Of a DNA stretch of 64,000 bases, positions 22,222-32,878 are shown one piece after another (position 1 is the first letter of the stretch; each line of letters begins with the position of its first letter). Position numbers and translations under genes: made by a program. The stretch lies in NCBI GenBank assembly GCA_963682175.1, contig OY821787.1:16904501-16968500 (forward strand), given 5' to 3'. This DNA comes from Triglochin maritima. Taxonomy: Eukaryota; Streptophyta; Magnoliopsida; Alismatales; Juncaginaceae. The notes below the pieces were generated by a model that worked only from the letters and a program-made list of their open reading frames with translations, did not search any database and was not told the origin of the DNA.

Positions 22222-24645
22222 TCAACCGTAATCAGAACTGGATTGAATGACACCATATTGGTGCATGTATCCAGTTGAATTGTTCCCCATGTTGACTTGA
22301 GGAAAAGATTCCACTCTTCTCACTTGAATTGGTTCGCTTATTTGCTCGAGTGATGGTGGTTGAGTAAATGAATCACTCCCTCTTTTCTTACTTCCTTTTT
22401 GCTTATGTGATGATTTATATGATTCAGAATTCTGATAAATACGTGCTCTCATCACAACATCACTTGGGTTGCATATTATTTCTGGCTCATTATCAATATG
22501 GAAGATATTAAATTCTGCTTTTAAGTTCCCGAAAGATAATTGCATGAGCCCATTTCGACAGTTTATTAATGCTTCCGAGGTGGCTAAAAAGGGTCTACCT
22601 AAAATTACAGGGATTTGTCGATTAGGATTTACAACAGGTTCAGTATCAAGTACGACAAAATCCACTGGATAAATGAAGTCACCAACCTTAATCAAAACGT
22701 CCTCTACTATACCTCTCGGTTTCTTAACAGAACAATCAGCGAATTGGAGGGTTGTCTTAGAGGGTTTCAGTGGACCAAGGTTGAGTTGCTCGTAGACAGA
22801 AAATGGGAGCAAGTTAACGCTTGCACCAAGGTCTAGAAGGGCTTTATTGATAAACGTATCTCCTATTGAACATGAAATTGTGGGACACCCCGGGTCCTTA
22901 TATTTTATAGGAGATGTGTTGGAAAGAATTGAGCAAATGTTTGCAGTTAAAAATGCCTTCTTTGGTACATTCGTTTTTCTCTTCTTAGTGCACAAATCTT
23001 TTAAGAATTTAGCATAAGCAGGTATTTGTTGAATCATGTCTAAGAGTGGAATGTTTACCTTAACTTGCTTAAATACTTCCAAGATTTTCTCTATTTGTGC
23101 ACTAGAGTTCTTTTTGAGTCTATTGGGAAATGGGGCTTTAGGCACATAGACTCGCTCAGGTTCAGGTTGAGCTACAGGTTCAGGTTGGGTAGGTGGATTG
23201 GGCCTTTCAATTTGGACGTCGGGTTCAATGGTCAAGTCATATGTGGGTGCTTGATGGCTAGATTGATTAGTCATTCTAGGGTTTACCACATTATTGTCAA
23301 TTTGTCTTCCGGACCGTAATGATACTACAGCATTGATTTGTTGGAACGGTCCTTCCTCATTAACCATTTGAACCGGTCTAGGGTTGTTATTTCCTGAAGG
23401 TGGTTGATAAGATTGATATTGATTATTAGTTCTTGGGTTCACCTCAGGTTGACTTGGAAATTGGCCCTTTTCTCTTTCACCTATTATCTGTGCTAATTGG
23501 CTGACCTGTGTCTCTAGCCTTTGGAATGATTGGTTGGTTGTTTGTATAAAAGTTGTCATTAAAGTTTCTAATTTAGTCAACCTAACCTCATGATTTCCAT
23601 TATTACCCCCAGATGATGTATTGTTTTGATTATATGGGGTTGGTTGTTGTCTAGGAGGTTGTCCTTGTTGGGTCCACGAAAAATTGGGATGATTACGCCA
23701 ACCTGGGTTATAGGTTGATGCGTAAGGATCATTTCTAAAATTGTTATATGTGGCATTGACATGTTCCAGGTTCACACAGTCCTCCATTAAATGACCAGTC
23801 TGACCACATCTAGAGCAGGGGGTAGGGGATGCTTGTCGGGTTTGGTTTTGCAGTTCTAGACTTTCCATTCTACGCATTAGGGTAGCTAGTTTTGCCTCGG
23901 CCGCTATGTTGGAGTCTATAGCTAAGACACCTGGTCGGGGTTGACTCGCTATTCTAGATCCAATACTCGGGTTGATGGGTGTTCTAGCATTGTCCCATTG
24001 CATACTATTTTCAGCTAAATCCTCAAGAAAAGTCCAGGCATCATTTTCATTTTTGGACATAAAATTCCCTTGGCTCACAGATTCTAGCATAACCCTAGAT
24101 GTGGGTGTCAATCCCTCATAGATAATTTGGCACAATTGCCACTTCGGAATTCCGTGATGAGGGCATTGGGTCAAGACACTCTTAAATCTCTCAAGATAGG
24201 AATAGAACGGCTCGCTCTCAGACTGAACGAATGCAACAATTTCATTCCTAATCTTCATAGTTTTATGGTTGGGGAAATATTTTTTTAAGAAAACTTGAAC
24301 AAATTCAGCCCAACTTCTAATAGATCTTTCGGCTAGACTATATAGCCATTTCTTAGCGTCGTCCTTAAGTGCTAGAGGCATGAATTTCAGACGCACTGCC
24401 TCTTCAGGGATATGCTGGTATTGCATAAGAGAGCAGATTTCCTCAAATTCTCTAAGGAAGAGATATGGATCTTCCCTAGAGGTGAACTTAGGCAACATAC
24501 TCATGTATTGTGCCTTAAGTTCGAAGTCGCGACCCGGTATGGTGGGCATAACGATGCACGATGGCTGAGCAGCCATCGTTGGGTAGCACCGATCCCTCAG
24601 AGTTATAGGTTGCGCAATAGGCGGGTCCACTACGTGCTCACCCAT
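22222..24645 (-). CDS. gag: Gag-aspartic protease polyprotein of the young gypsy element
   Basis: An uninterrupted frame, about 807 residues from ATG at 24645. The frame is open a further 29 codons upstream but has only a TTG there, and the related copy at 55347 starts with ATG at the same alignment position. Residues about 30-220 form the Athila-like gag domain (LRDRCYP, FELKAQYMSMLPKF, YLFLREFEE, LKDDAKKWLYSLA, FLKKYFPNH, CQIIYEGL). A complete knuckle CSRCGQTGHLMEDC is encoded at about 23776-23817. A Pro/Gln/Asn-rich linker follows. The retropepsin-like domain has ALLDLGASVNLLPFSVYEQL at about 22790-22850 and VILGRPFLAT near 22590. The catalytic motif is Asp-Leu-Gly instead of Asp-Thr/Ser-Gly, as in all related copies here. 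The tail is Ser/Gln-rich. It would form particles and perhaps process itself; polymerase and integrase must come from elsewhere. Confidence 0.92.
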   Translation of the reverse strand: MGEHVVDPPIAQPITLRDRCYPTMAAQPSCIVMPTIPGRDFELKAQYMSMLPKFTSREDPYLFLREFEEICSLMQYQHIPEEAVRLKFMPLALKDDAKKWLYSLAERSIRSWAEFVQVFLKKYFPNHKTMKIRNEIVAFVQSESEPFYSYLERFKSVLTQCPHHGIPKWQLCQIIYEGLTPTSRVMLESVSQGNFMSKNENDAWTFLEDLAENSMQWDNARTPINPSIGSRIASQPRPGVLAIDSNIAAEAKLATLMRRMESLELQNQTRQASPTPCSRCGQTGHLMEDCVNLEHVNATYNNFRNDPYASTYNPGWRNHPNFSWTQQGQPPRQQPTPYNQNNTSSGGNNGNHEVRLTKLETLMTTFIQTTNQSFQRLETQVSQLAQIIGEREKGQFPSQPEVNPRTNNQYQSYQPPSGNNNPRPVQMVNEEGPFQQINAVVSLRSGRQIDNNVVNPRMTNQSSHQAPTYDLTIEPDVQIERPNPPTQPEPVAQPEPERVYVPKAPFPNRLKKNSSAQIEKILEVFKQVKVNIPLLDMIQQIPAYAKFLKDLCTKKRKTNVPKKAFLTANICSILSNTSPIKYKDPGCPTISCSIGDTFINKALLDLGASVNLLPFSVYEQLNLGPLKPSKTTLQFADCSVKKPRGIVEDVLIKVGDFIYPVDFVVLDTEPVVNPNRQIPVILGRPFLATSEALINCRNGLMQLSFGNLKAEFNIFHIDNEPEIICNPSDVVMRARIYQNSESYKSSHKQKGSKKRGSDSFTQPPSLEQISEPIQVRRVESFPQVNMGNNSTGYMHQYGVIQSSSDYG

Positions 24646-24732
24646 TAGATCCGGGTGAGGTGGTGCAACAGGTGGATTGGGGTTAAGTTCCAGACTGGAA
24701 TCTAGATGAACTCGTGAGAGTCGATTACTCAA

Positions 24733-26056
24733 GTCCCGAATCCAAATCTGAGTGCACCGGGTTGAATCAATTTTTTGAATTCAAATTCGAAATTTAAATT
24801 CCAAATTTAATTTCAAGAATTAATTACTCTTTTTTTCGTTTTTTTTTTTTTGAATTTTTTTGAATTTTAAATTTTTTTTTTTTTAAAAGAAACAAACAAT
24901 AGAAAGGTAGGGATGAGAAGGAAAAGAAGACTCAGACGAGAAGGGAAACTTAACTCTAAAGGATAAAAATTAGGGTTGGTCAGAAATTTCCTGAACAAGC
25001 ACGGTCAAAACAATCCTAGACCTAGTGTCACTTAGATCTAGACGACTCCTAACTGGTTGAGTCGAATTGAGTTGCTTGATTCACCTCCCTCACCAATCAA
25101 ACCAAGTTGGCCAGTTAGTGTATAGCTAGTGGGGGCGCTTCCGACAGAGTCGGTGCCAATTAGACAACCACGTCGCTTGGAAGACTTTCGTCGACACAAA
25201 AACACTTTCTAGACACCAAATTGAATTTAATTAGCTTCAGGTCATAGCAAGTCAAACCAATCTCCTCCTTAATTGAGTCCGAGTCCTTAGGGGCCAATGT
25301 CTAATTTATTTTAAATTTTAGGCTTAGGCGACACTTCAGGATTGTGGTTTGTGGGCTACGGGAGGGTGATGAAATCCCCACCGTATCTTTTCCTACGGAG
25401 TTGCCCTTAAGATAGTTTAACTTAAATCTAGCAAAGATAGTCAAACAATGGTCCTTTTAATGGGGGCAATTGCAAGGTTGTATGCAACTAAATTATATGC
25501 TCTAATGCAATCGATAAAAACCTCGATACGTACCTTGCCTCCAGCAATCTTCAACAAGTATTAATTTGCAAGAATTTAGCAAGAATAATGCAAGCAAAAC
25601 ATTATATGATGCATGCACTAAGGTCTTTCTAATTTTGCCAATTTTAGGTCAGAGTTGAATTATTGCCAATTATGGAATTGTAACCCTAACACGTGCAATT
25701 CTACGAAAGGAAACTTTTCAACTATTCAGATTTTACGAGAAAGGCAAGAAAAGTTACCTCCGCAATGCTCAGTCGGGTTCGCCGCCCGCTCTCGGAGATT
25801 CCAGTAGCTCAATGCGACCACCTAGAGATGCCGACGATGCCCCAGAAATTTGAAGACCAGAGCCCTCGCTTGTGCGGCGATTCCGCCGCAAGTCTTCTTG
25901 AAGATGCGGCGATTCCGCCGCCCAAGTGTCTCAGAACGCTCCCGGATTTCGCCGCGCGCTCTGTTGTCTCCTGCTACACAAATTCAAATACTTAGATCGC
26001 GCACAAGGTAGACAGGATAAAATCGAAAACACAAAAAACACAAAATCTGCGTCGCC
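24733..26056 (-). other. Leader of the young gypsy element
   Basis: About 1.3 kb lies between PBS and gag with no convincing coding frame. It contains two more GCGGCGATTCCGCCG palindromes (25873-25890 and 25904-25921), close to the PBS, that mirror those in U3. Just upstream of gag is a long T-rich tract on the + strand (24829-24890), A-rich in the transcript. Packaging or translation signals would be expected here, but none can be named. Confidence 0.6.
24829..24893. repeat. T-rich low-complexity tract
   Basis: Runs of T broken by GAATTTT. It lies in the leader just upstream of the gag ORF of the young element. Confidence 0.9.
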
Positions 26057-26074
26057 TCCCCGGCAACGGCGCCA
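26057..26074 (-). other. Primer binding site, tRNA-Asp type
   Basis: The + strand reads TCCCCGGCAACGGCGCCA, the 3' end of plant tRNA-Asp including CCA, so the minus-strand transcript (TGGCGCCGTTGCCGGGGA) pairs with that tRNA over 18 bases. Six bases separate it from the LTR end at 26081. tRNA-Asp priming is typical of the Athila/Calypso group. Confidence 0.95.
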
Positions 26075-26080
26075 AAAACT

Positions 26081-27268
26081 TGATGAGAATTTTATTTATA
26101 CCGCAAGTGCACGGCGTCTATGAAGACGTGGCAAGTACGGGTCGAACACAAGGAGGGAGAGATTTCGTTATTTTTGTTATTTCGATTGAGGGGAAGAAGT
26201 AGAGAAAAATCAATTAGGGTTTTTGGAGTTTTTGGTTTAATTAACTAAAGTACGAAACAAAAGCAATTAAAATTAAAACAAGAACAAAGAGAGAAATCCG
26301 TGGGGTGGAGGTTTAGACTTAGGTTTAGAGTAGAGAATTACTGAAACTTATTGTAAATCATGTTAGTTATGAAGCATTACAAGATAAATGACTTAACATA
26401 AACTCAAGTAATCAAAATACACTAATCATGAACTTAAAATAATAACATGCATTCATCATTCTCTAACCCTAATTCCATCACCTCCACCCTTTGGAGAGAG
26501 TTAGAAACTCATGGAGGGAGGAAGAAGAAGAGGTCCTTGAGACATTAAAAGAAAACTAAAACAAGAATTAAAAGAACAGAATTTTATTAATAAAACTAAG
26601 GTACACAAATAAGAACAACAACCAAGGACCCTATTTACATCGTTCTCGGGTCTATTTATAGTTGCTACAAGGGACTTAGGTATAGAATTGGATAGTACAC
26701 GTGTCCATACACGAGTGGACGAAATTGGGACACACGGATCAACCAATGGGCGGCGGAATCGCCGCACATCATGTGTATTGTGCGGCGGATTCGCCTCCCA
26801 CGTTGGTCGGATTTAATCAGGATTTTTGTCACGCGTTTATGGTATGATTTGATCTTTATTTGCGTGTCTGGATGATTTCTTTCCATTGTCTTGAGCTCCG
26901 GATTAATTCCTTCCATTGTTGGAGATTTATAGTTGATTTTTCTTTTGACTTTTCCAACAAAATATCTTGATCCTTTTCTTTTGCAATTAGGTCCTTGGCA
27001 TTTTTGCAATTAAGCCCTTGACCTTTTTGTGATTAGCTCCTTGAATGCTTTTATGCTTGGATGCATTTCCAATTGAAACCCGATAAACTTGAATTCGGTC
27101 TTTATGATAGAAATGAATCTTTTGCACACGTTTATGCTCGGAATGTGGGTAAATTGCATTCAGGTCCCTGTATTCTGTAAATAAGACTAAACACATACCT
27201 TAGTAGCATTTATTGATGTAAAAGTAATCTAAATGAAAGACATATGATGCAATGTATGCAATGCATCA
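26081..27268 (-). repeat. 5' LTR of the young gypsy element
   Basis: 1,188 bp in minus orientation. The TATA box TATAAATAGA is at 26651-26660. About 90-140 bp upstream of it in the sense direction are two GCGGCG(A/G)AWTCGCC-type palindromes (26749-26796). The U5 end carries the CTTGCGGTATAAAT form common to this group. Short frames inside are identical in both LTRs and are not considered genes. Confidence 0.95.
26651..26660 (-). promoter_or_regulatory. TATA box of the young gypsy element
   Basis: The minus strand reads TATAAATAGA inside the 5' LTR. The equivalent site is at 20507-20516 in the 3' LTR. Transcription would begin roughly 30 bp downstream, to the left, and run through the PBS and the gag ORF. 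Confidence 0.75.
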
Positions 27269-27595
27269 CCACACATAAGCTACAAGGAACAGTTGTTCTC
27301 TTCACAACATAGACATGCTTTACGGCCTTTCATGGTATATGGGCACCCTAGACATGCTCACCATCTTTTCACAATTTTTATGTCATCAAATAAGGACCTC
27401 AAGTACACATCGATGTCATTTCCCAGTTGTTATGAACCCTAATTCATTTACGACAACATCATGTATCTGCGTTTCATGCTTAACCACGGTGGGATATTGT
27501 AAATAACAAGCAAAAGACACCATGAACTATGAAGACTACGCAAACTACCATAATCATTCATTCCATCGGTACACATACCGAGTCTGAGGTTATAC

Positions 27596-29013
27596 TTGTT
27601 CCCGCATTTTCATATTGCTGTTATACTTGTCGTATTTTTCAACGGTCGTTTTCGTATAAATTCAACCTACCCCTAAAATACAATTGGCCACCGTTCGAAT
27701 GATGACCTAAAATTTGTCGACCGGATGAACACTTTTCTTGAAGCCAAAAGTGTTTATTATTTTCGGTCGAACGAATCCATATCTTGTGTTCGACGATTAC
27801 CTTTACCTTGGTCAAAATACCCCGAACGGTCGACCATCTCATGCTTTTGGTTTGACCATTCACTTAAGTCATAGAGTAGTAGGTTTGACCGTTCTTTGGT
27901 TCATCAGAAGTTTCTTTATTTTTAAAGAAAAGAACGACCGTGCCTCCCGATTCGGTCGATCGTTGAGGGATTGTTCTGTTGAACCCTCATTTCTGTTTGT
28001 GTTCTTCACACCAACCAATCAATTCTTCCCCAATGGTTTGAAAAATTTAGGAGCTTATAAATAAAGGTTCCCCAACCTTACTTACACAAATCTCTCACTT
28101 TCAATTTTCTCATACATTAGAGAGAAGTCTCCCAATCCTCACAGCTCCAAATCATACACTCCAAGCCTAAACTTCCACACCTTTGATCAATTCTCAATTC
28201 TACTCAAAGTGTGCTCAAGCTAGAGAGTGTTGTTCCACTCAAGTTCTTTGTTCAAAAGAGAAAGGCTCCGCTGAAAGCCCGAAGCATCCTTCTCGGATTG
28301 TGAGAAGAGGATTCCAAGCTAGGCGAGGGTTGTTCGCTAGCGTGAAGTGTAAATGCATTCTCTCCCTGCCCGGAATGGGGGGTGGTTAGTGGAGTTGTGA
28401 GCGGAGCTTGCAAAAGAGGAAGTAGGCGGGAGGCCGAACCTATATAAAAACACCTGTTGTGGTTTGCAATGCTTTTTCCTACTTTGTTTTAATTCGTTTC
28501 CGCTACACATCTTGTTAACTTAAGTAGGGATTAAGCGTAATTTGATTAGATAATTACGGGCCATTATGATCCTACACTTATTACTTTGAGTAATTTGTTA
28601 TATTCCTCCTTTCCATTGAATGCCTTGTTCAATCTATGGTATGTATGATTTATAAGGTCTCCCCCATGACAAAGATACACCATCTTACTGCCACACATAA
28701 GCTACAAGGAACAGTTGTTCTCTTCACAACATAGACATGCTTTACGACCTTTCATGGTATATGGGCACCCTAGACATGCTCACCATCTTTTCACAATTTT
28801 TATGTCATCAAATAAGGACCTCAAGTACACATCGATGTCATTTCCCAGTTGTTATGAACCCTAATTCATTTACGACAACATCATGTATATGCGTTTCATG
28901 CTTAACCACGGTGGGAGATTGTAAATAACAAGCAAAAGACACCATGAACTATGAAGACTACGCAAACTACCATAATCGTTCATTCCATTGGTACACATAC
29001 CGAGTCTGAGGTT
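27596..29013. repeat. Tandem unit 4
   Basis: The LTR part is 27596-28576. It lacks about 17 bp present in the others near 28395 and a few more bases before the TATATAAAA stretch. The TNP2 part runs past the unit edge into single-copy TNP2 sequence up to 29027. Confidence 0.93.
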
Positions 29014-29027
29014 TCCGAATTCCTCAC
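28577..29027 (-). pseudogene. TNP2 central fragment at the parental junction
   Basis: This copy lies in tandem unit 4 and extends 14 bases further right than the others, reading EEFGNLRLGMCTNGMNDYGS at its right edge (about 28970-29026). There the gypsy block 29028-47327 is inserted. Joining 29027 to the sequence after 47332 gives FPLFGQEFGNLRLG in one frame, the normal order of Tnp2. So this piece is directly downstream of the N-terminal piece at 47328-47945. Confidence 0.88.
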
Positions 29028-29320
29028 TGATTAGTAGCATATCATACATTCTATTTATGTAAAATATCATTTATTTTACCCCAATTTTGTGCTACTCGAG
29101 TGTTTGTTTGTGGTATTTCAGGTATTAGGTAATAAAGAAGAGAAAGGAAGAGTAAAAGACAGAAATGTAAGAACAAAGGACTCAAATAAACCAAAATGGA
29201 CATGTTTGTCATGCACAAGGACCCAGATGAATCGAGAGGGACCTAAACGCACAGAAAACATTTCAGGAGCAAACAACCCTTAAAACCATGATCTTGATGA
29301 GTATTTTGGTAATTAATACT
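29028..29320 (+). mobile_element. 5' fragment of a gypsy LTR
   Basis: The first ~290 bp of an LTR, closely similar to 45816-46120 (TGATTAGTAGCAT..., CGCACAGAAAACATTTCAGG, GAGTATTTT). It is cut off at 29320 by the copia sequence. It is taken as the start of the 5' LTR of the composite block, since its 5' end coincides with the TNP2 break. Confidence 0.85.
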
Positions 29321-29820
29321 TGAGATTCAATTTAAGTTCTCCCATTTTCTATATGGTTGCTCCCCCTTCATATATGCAAACTATGCATGTATAAGATACT
29401 CCCCCTATCAATATGCATAGTATGACTAAATTGAAGCTCAATTCTTATCATTCTCCCCCCTTTGACATCAATTAAATGCAAACAAGATAAGCATGTGATG
29501 TAAAGGTTTAGGAATACATAACTCTCCCCCTTAATTAGATAATATAACATTATATGCTCCCTGTATCACTAAGGCCTAAGACCAATGATGTATGATATCA
29601 ATTAAGCATGATATATCCCTAGATTAGAACCAAATGCTAATAGTCAAAATTGAGAGGATTGAAAATATTACCCAACTTTTGATCCTCAATTTTGTATCGG
29701 TTCCAATCTACTTTCGATAGCGACAACGACTTTATAAATTTGATACAAATGATTTCCTTGACGCTTGGAATCGATCTTTTATGGCATGAGCCGATCGCTA
29801 TCGATTCTCCTTCTTCTAAG

Positions 29821-31296
29821 TACCTACAACTGAATATTTTGGTACCCAAACAACCTTGGGTCCTTTGTCATTAATTTTTGGTACCCAAACCATTTTAGTC
29901 TTAGGTGCCCAAACACTTGAGGAACTCTTATTCACAAAGAAATGCCTTCCATTGATAGTAGTGTTAATAACATGGTTTTTGTAGTTATTAACATAATAGC
30001 CTACACCATGCTTATCCAAAGATTGTCTTTGACTAGCAATAATCCTATCAAGCATTTCTTTACCCTTAGTAAATCTTTCAAGATCCTTTTGTAATTGAAC
30101 ATTCTTAGCAATTAGATGTTAAATATCATGACTACGTGAAGGTTTTGCATTTAGAGTTGCAATTTCATCAATCAATTGAGTGTTCTCTAATGCAATTTTA
30201 TCTTGACTAGTAAGCAATTCATTCTTCCCATTCATGATAGATTTAATTTGAGATTGTAGCTCATTAATTTTCCTTCTTGCTAGTTTATTCGTTTGACAAA
30301 TTTTCTCAAAATTTTGAAGCAATTCATTGAATTCCCATTGAAGTTCATTATATGCATTTGAATTATTTGGTTCAATTGAATCGCGACTAGAGCAAGAAGA
30401 TACCTCACTATCGTCATCTTCTATTCCCATGAAGCACATCGAGGCGAATTCGCCTTCAATCGATGAAGATGATGAAGTGTCCCAAGTTGCTTTGAGAGCT
30501 TTCTTCTTCTTCTCTTTTCTCTTGCTTTTCTTCTTCTCTTTTCTCCTTTCTTTCTCTTCTTTGAGAAACTCCTTGAATTGTTGTGACGCCAATTGTTCTT
30601 CAATGTCACTATCTCCTTTGATCGAATTGGCGACGGCGTGTAGCACCAAGGATTTATTGGCTCTCCTTGCGGTCTTTCATATGTATGTCATATGTCATGA
30701 GACTACCCATTAACTCCTCGACCGACAATTTGGAGAGATATTGTGCTTCTTCAATGGCGGTCATCTTCTCCTCCCAATCGTCGATAAGTGACCGGAGAAT
30801 CATTCTAGTCATTTCTCCCTTGCTAAAATCTTTTCCAAGCCCTTTACGAAAGTTAATGATCTCGGTGAAGCGAGTATGCATCTCACTTATGTTCTCACTG
30901 GATTGCATACGAAATAATTCATATTTATGCATGAGCAAATTAATCCTAGTTTCTTTCAATCTAGTTGAACCCTCATGATGCATTTCTAATGTATGTCAAA
31001 TGTCATAAGCACTTTCACAACCTTACGCTATTGTATTCCCCTTCGTTTAACCCACAATACAAGATGTTCATAATGCGGGAATTCATTTCCGCTTCCTTAA
31101 TTTTGGGTTTTGTTAAGGATATAATTTCAACATCATTAGGAGCTATGTATTGGTCTAAGATGAATGACCAAAATTTTAAGTCATTGGATTGCAAATAAAT
31201 TCTCATTCTTTTCTTCCAATAGTCATAGTTTAACCCATTAAACAAAGGTGGCTTAGTTGTAGATAATCCTACACAATGATTAGAAGTAGATGTCAT
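29821..31296 (-). pseudogene. gag: Copia gag, left copy (degenerate)
   Basis: This is the same gag in the left unit. The N-terminal piece is 31015-31296, the middle piece 30654-30983 (MHHEGSTRLKETRINLLMHK) and the third piece 30119-30649 (basic segment, acidic part and coiled coil). The tail with VWAPKTKMVWVPK lies at 29816-30055. Frameshifts and stops separate these. As in the right copy, the knuckle is missing at the same place, so the loss predates the duplication. Confidence 0.82.
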
Positions 31297-31349
31297 GCTA
31301 AATTACGATTAAGTAAATGAAATTAGCAACCTAATGCTCTGATATCAAT

Positions 31350-32878
31350 TGTTAAGATCTATGGCCCTCTAATCGCTAGATAAATGCGGAATTAAAATTA
31401 CTAAACAAAGGATTAAGAGCTAAGACGTGCAAACCACAAAATCGACGACACCAGAGTTTAGAGAGGTTCGGCACCCACACCCGGGTCCTAGTCCTCCTTG
31501 CAAGCCTCACTCGATCACCCGAGCCTTGCTTACGGTTCCACTAACTGATCTCCATTTCGGGCCGAGATCAACGTCGTTTACAACTCCGAGCCTCGCGAAC
31601 AATCCTCGCCTCGCTCGTGTCTCCTCTCACAATCCGAGAGGGAGCTTCCTCGAAGCTTTACAACTTGGTGATTCTTTGAATATGAAGATGAAATCACAAT
31701 CTAACACTCTATACTTGAGCACACTTGGATATGGATATAGAATTGGATAACCAAGTGGTGAAGTTTAAGCTTGAGTGTTGAAGAATAAACTTTGAAGGTT
31801 TTGGAATTGAGAGCACAAAGATAGTTGATGAATAGAGGGTGATGAAGGTCGGTTTGTGTCTCTAGAGTGGTGTTTATATAGGCTTCAAAGCTTAGAGATC
31901 CATTGGAGAGTTGGTGGGGGAAATGGACCAATGAGAATGCAAGATGTGACTAAAGCTCGGGCAGAAATCGAGACATATTCGGTCGACCGTTATCCAAATG
32001 GTAGTCCGAAGAATTGGTTTGAATTAAGAACTCGGTTGACCTATTATGTATGGGATCACCGTTCACACCCCTCCATTAGCTTTTATCAATTTATCCCTAA
32101 TTAAGTTTGGTTAACCGAATTCCATTCGGTTCACTGTTCCAAGGTCGACAATAGGATTCGTTAAGCTCTGATTTACTCAAGTTCTGTTGACCGTGTACAC
32201 TTCGGTAGACCGAAGTTAGTGTGGGTGTTGCGCTGACAGTTATAGCTCAAATAGTTGTTGGGTACAACATTCAAGTGCCACGTGTCATTAGCCGTTGTGA
32301 ACCTAAAGCCAAGATGGACTCGGTTGACCGATAGGTATTCGGTCGTCCGAAGTGGGTCAAGTCAACTGGGCTCTAGGGACTCAATTCGAATGCGACCGTT
32401 GGAGCAAAGTCCAAAACCGGTCCAGGGCTATTCGGTTGACCGAGGGTGGTTCGGTCTTCCGTTGGGGCAATTCCAGAGAACACCTAAGTTTTACTGGTGG
32501 GAAGTATTTGGGTATCCGAAAGGTGTTCGGTAGACCAAACTAGACAGAATTCGGTTGACCGAATGTAGTTCGGTTTACCGTTGAGGGACAGGACAGAATC
32601 CTAGTGCTCAAGTTTACATTACGCCTTATGGACTCAATAAATACAAAATTACATGTCTTGGTCCAAAGCTTTGATTACAAGTCTTGAGTCTTGATGTCTT
32701 TGTCCCAATGCTCATTTCCTTGATTGTCTTAATCAACCTATTAAGATATTTAAAAGTATACAAGTATGTATGAAAAGCATGTAATCATGTTTGCTCACTT
32801 TGATTGACTAGGTTGATTGATTAAGATTAGTTTAATTAATCACCAAAATTAATATAAATTAAGGCAAAAAAGTCAACA
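31350..32878 (-). repeat. Copia LTR, middle copy
   Basis: 1,529 bp, clearly homologous to 34950-36460 with scattered substitutions and small indels. On its right is the PPT (AAAAAAGGGGAGAT on the minus strand, 32879-32893). On its left is a PBS with one changed base. It therefore serves as the 3' LTR of the right unit and the 5' LTR of the left unit. Confidence 0.9.

Larger units (their letters stand above)
19937..27268 (-). mobile_element. Young non-autonomous Athila-like gypsy element (gag-protease only)
   Basis: A complete 7,332-bp element with TG..CA ends and the target duplication CCACA at 19932-19936 and 27269-27273. The LTRs are 26081-27268 (5') and 19937-21124 (3'), both 1,188 bp, and they looked identical wherever I compared them. 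A PBS matching the last 18 bases of plant tRNA-Asp lies at 26057-26074 and a PPT at 21125-21140. One long ORF encodes gag and an aspartic protease domain. No reverse transcriptase, RNase H or integrase remnant is visible in the remaining 1.3 kb of leader and 1.1 kb of 3' region. It sits in tandem unit 3, and the empty site is visible in unit 2. Confidence 0.95.
18813..27595. repeat. Tandem unit 3, split by a gypsy insertion
   Basis: The LTR part is 18813-19817 and the TNP2 part 19818-19936, resuming at 27274-27595 after the insertion. The left part matches unit 2 most closely. The part right of the insertion shares variants with unit 4 (CCTAGACATGCTCACCATCTT). Confidence 0.93.
15922..29013. 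repeat. Four-copy tandem array of a chimeric ~1,445-bp unit
   Basis: Units begin at 15922, 17368, 18813 and 27596, with periods of 1446, 1445 and 1446 bp once the 7,337-bp insertion (element plus duplicated pentamer) in unit 3 is removed. Each unit is the last two thirds of the copia solo LTR plus a TNP2 fragment. The outer edges show the parental contexts: the LTR continues leftwards from 15922 and TNP2 continues rightwards past 29013. Internal junctions join GAGTCTGAGGTT to TTGTTCCCG through about four extra bases (ATAC). Units 1-3 look nearly identical; unit 4 has small deletions. Short frames recur in every unit but lie in LTR sequence. Confidence 0.95.

Noticed and set aside
26057..26074. 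Fragment of a tRNA-Asp gene
   Set aside because: Only the 18 bases of the tRNA 3' end including CCA are present, six bases from an LTR. This is a primer binding site.
15922..28400. Recurring 60-83-codon frames in every tandem unit, resembling a small tandem gene family
   Set aside because: They lie in LTR U3/R sequence, overlap on both strands, match no known domain and repeat only because the DNA unit repeats.
15922..29013. CRISPR-like or classical satellite array
   Set aside because: The period is ~1.4 kb, there are no spacers, and the unit is a chimera of known transposon parts.
31427..31750. 107-codon + strand frame, repeated at 35027-35350
   Set aside because: It is antisense to the R/U5 region of the two copia LTRs. 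Its conservation follows from the LTR duplication.
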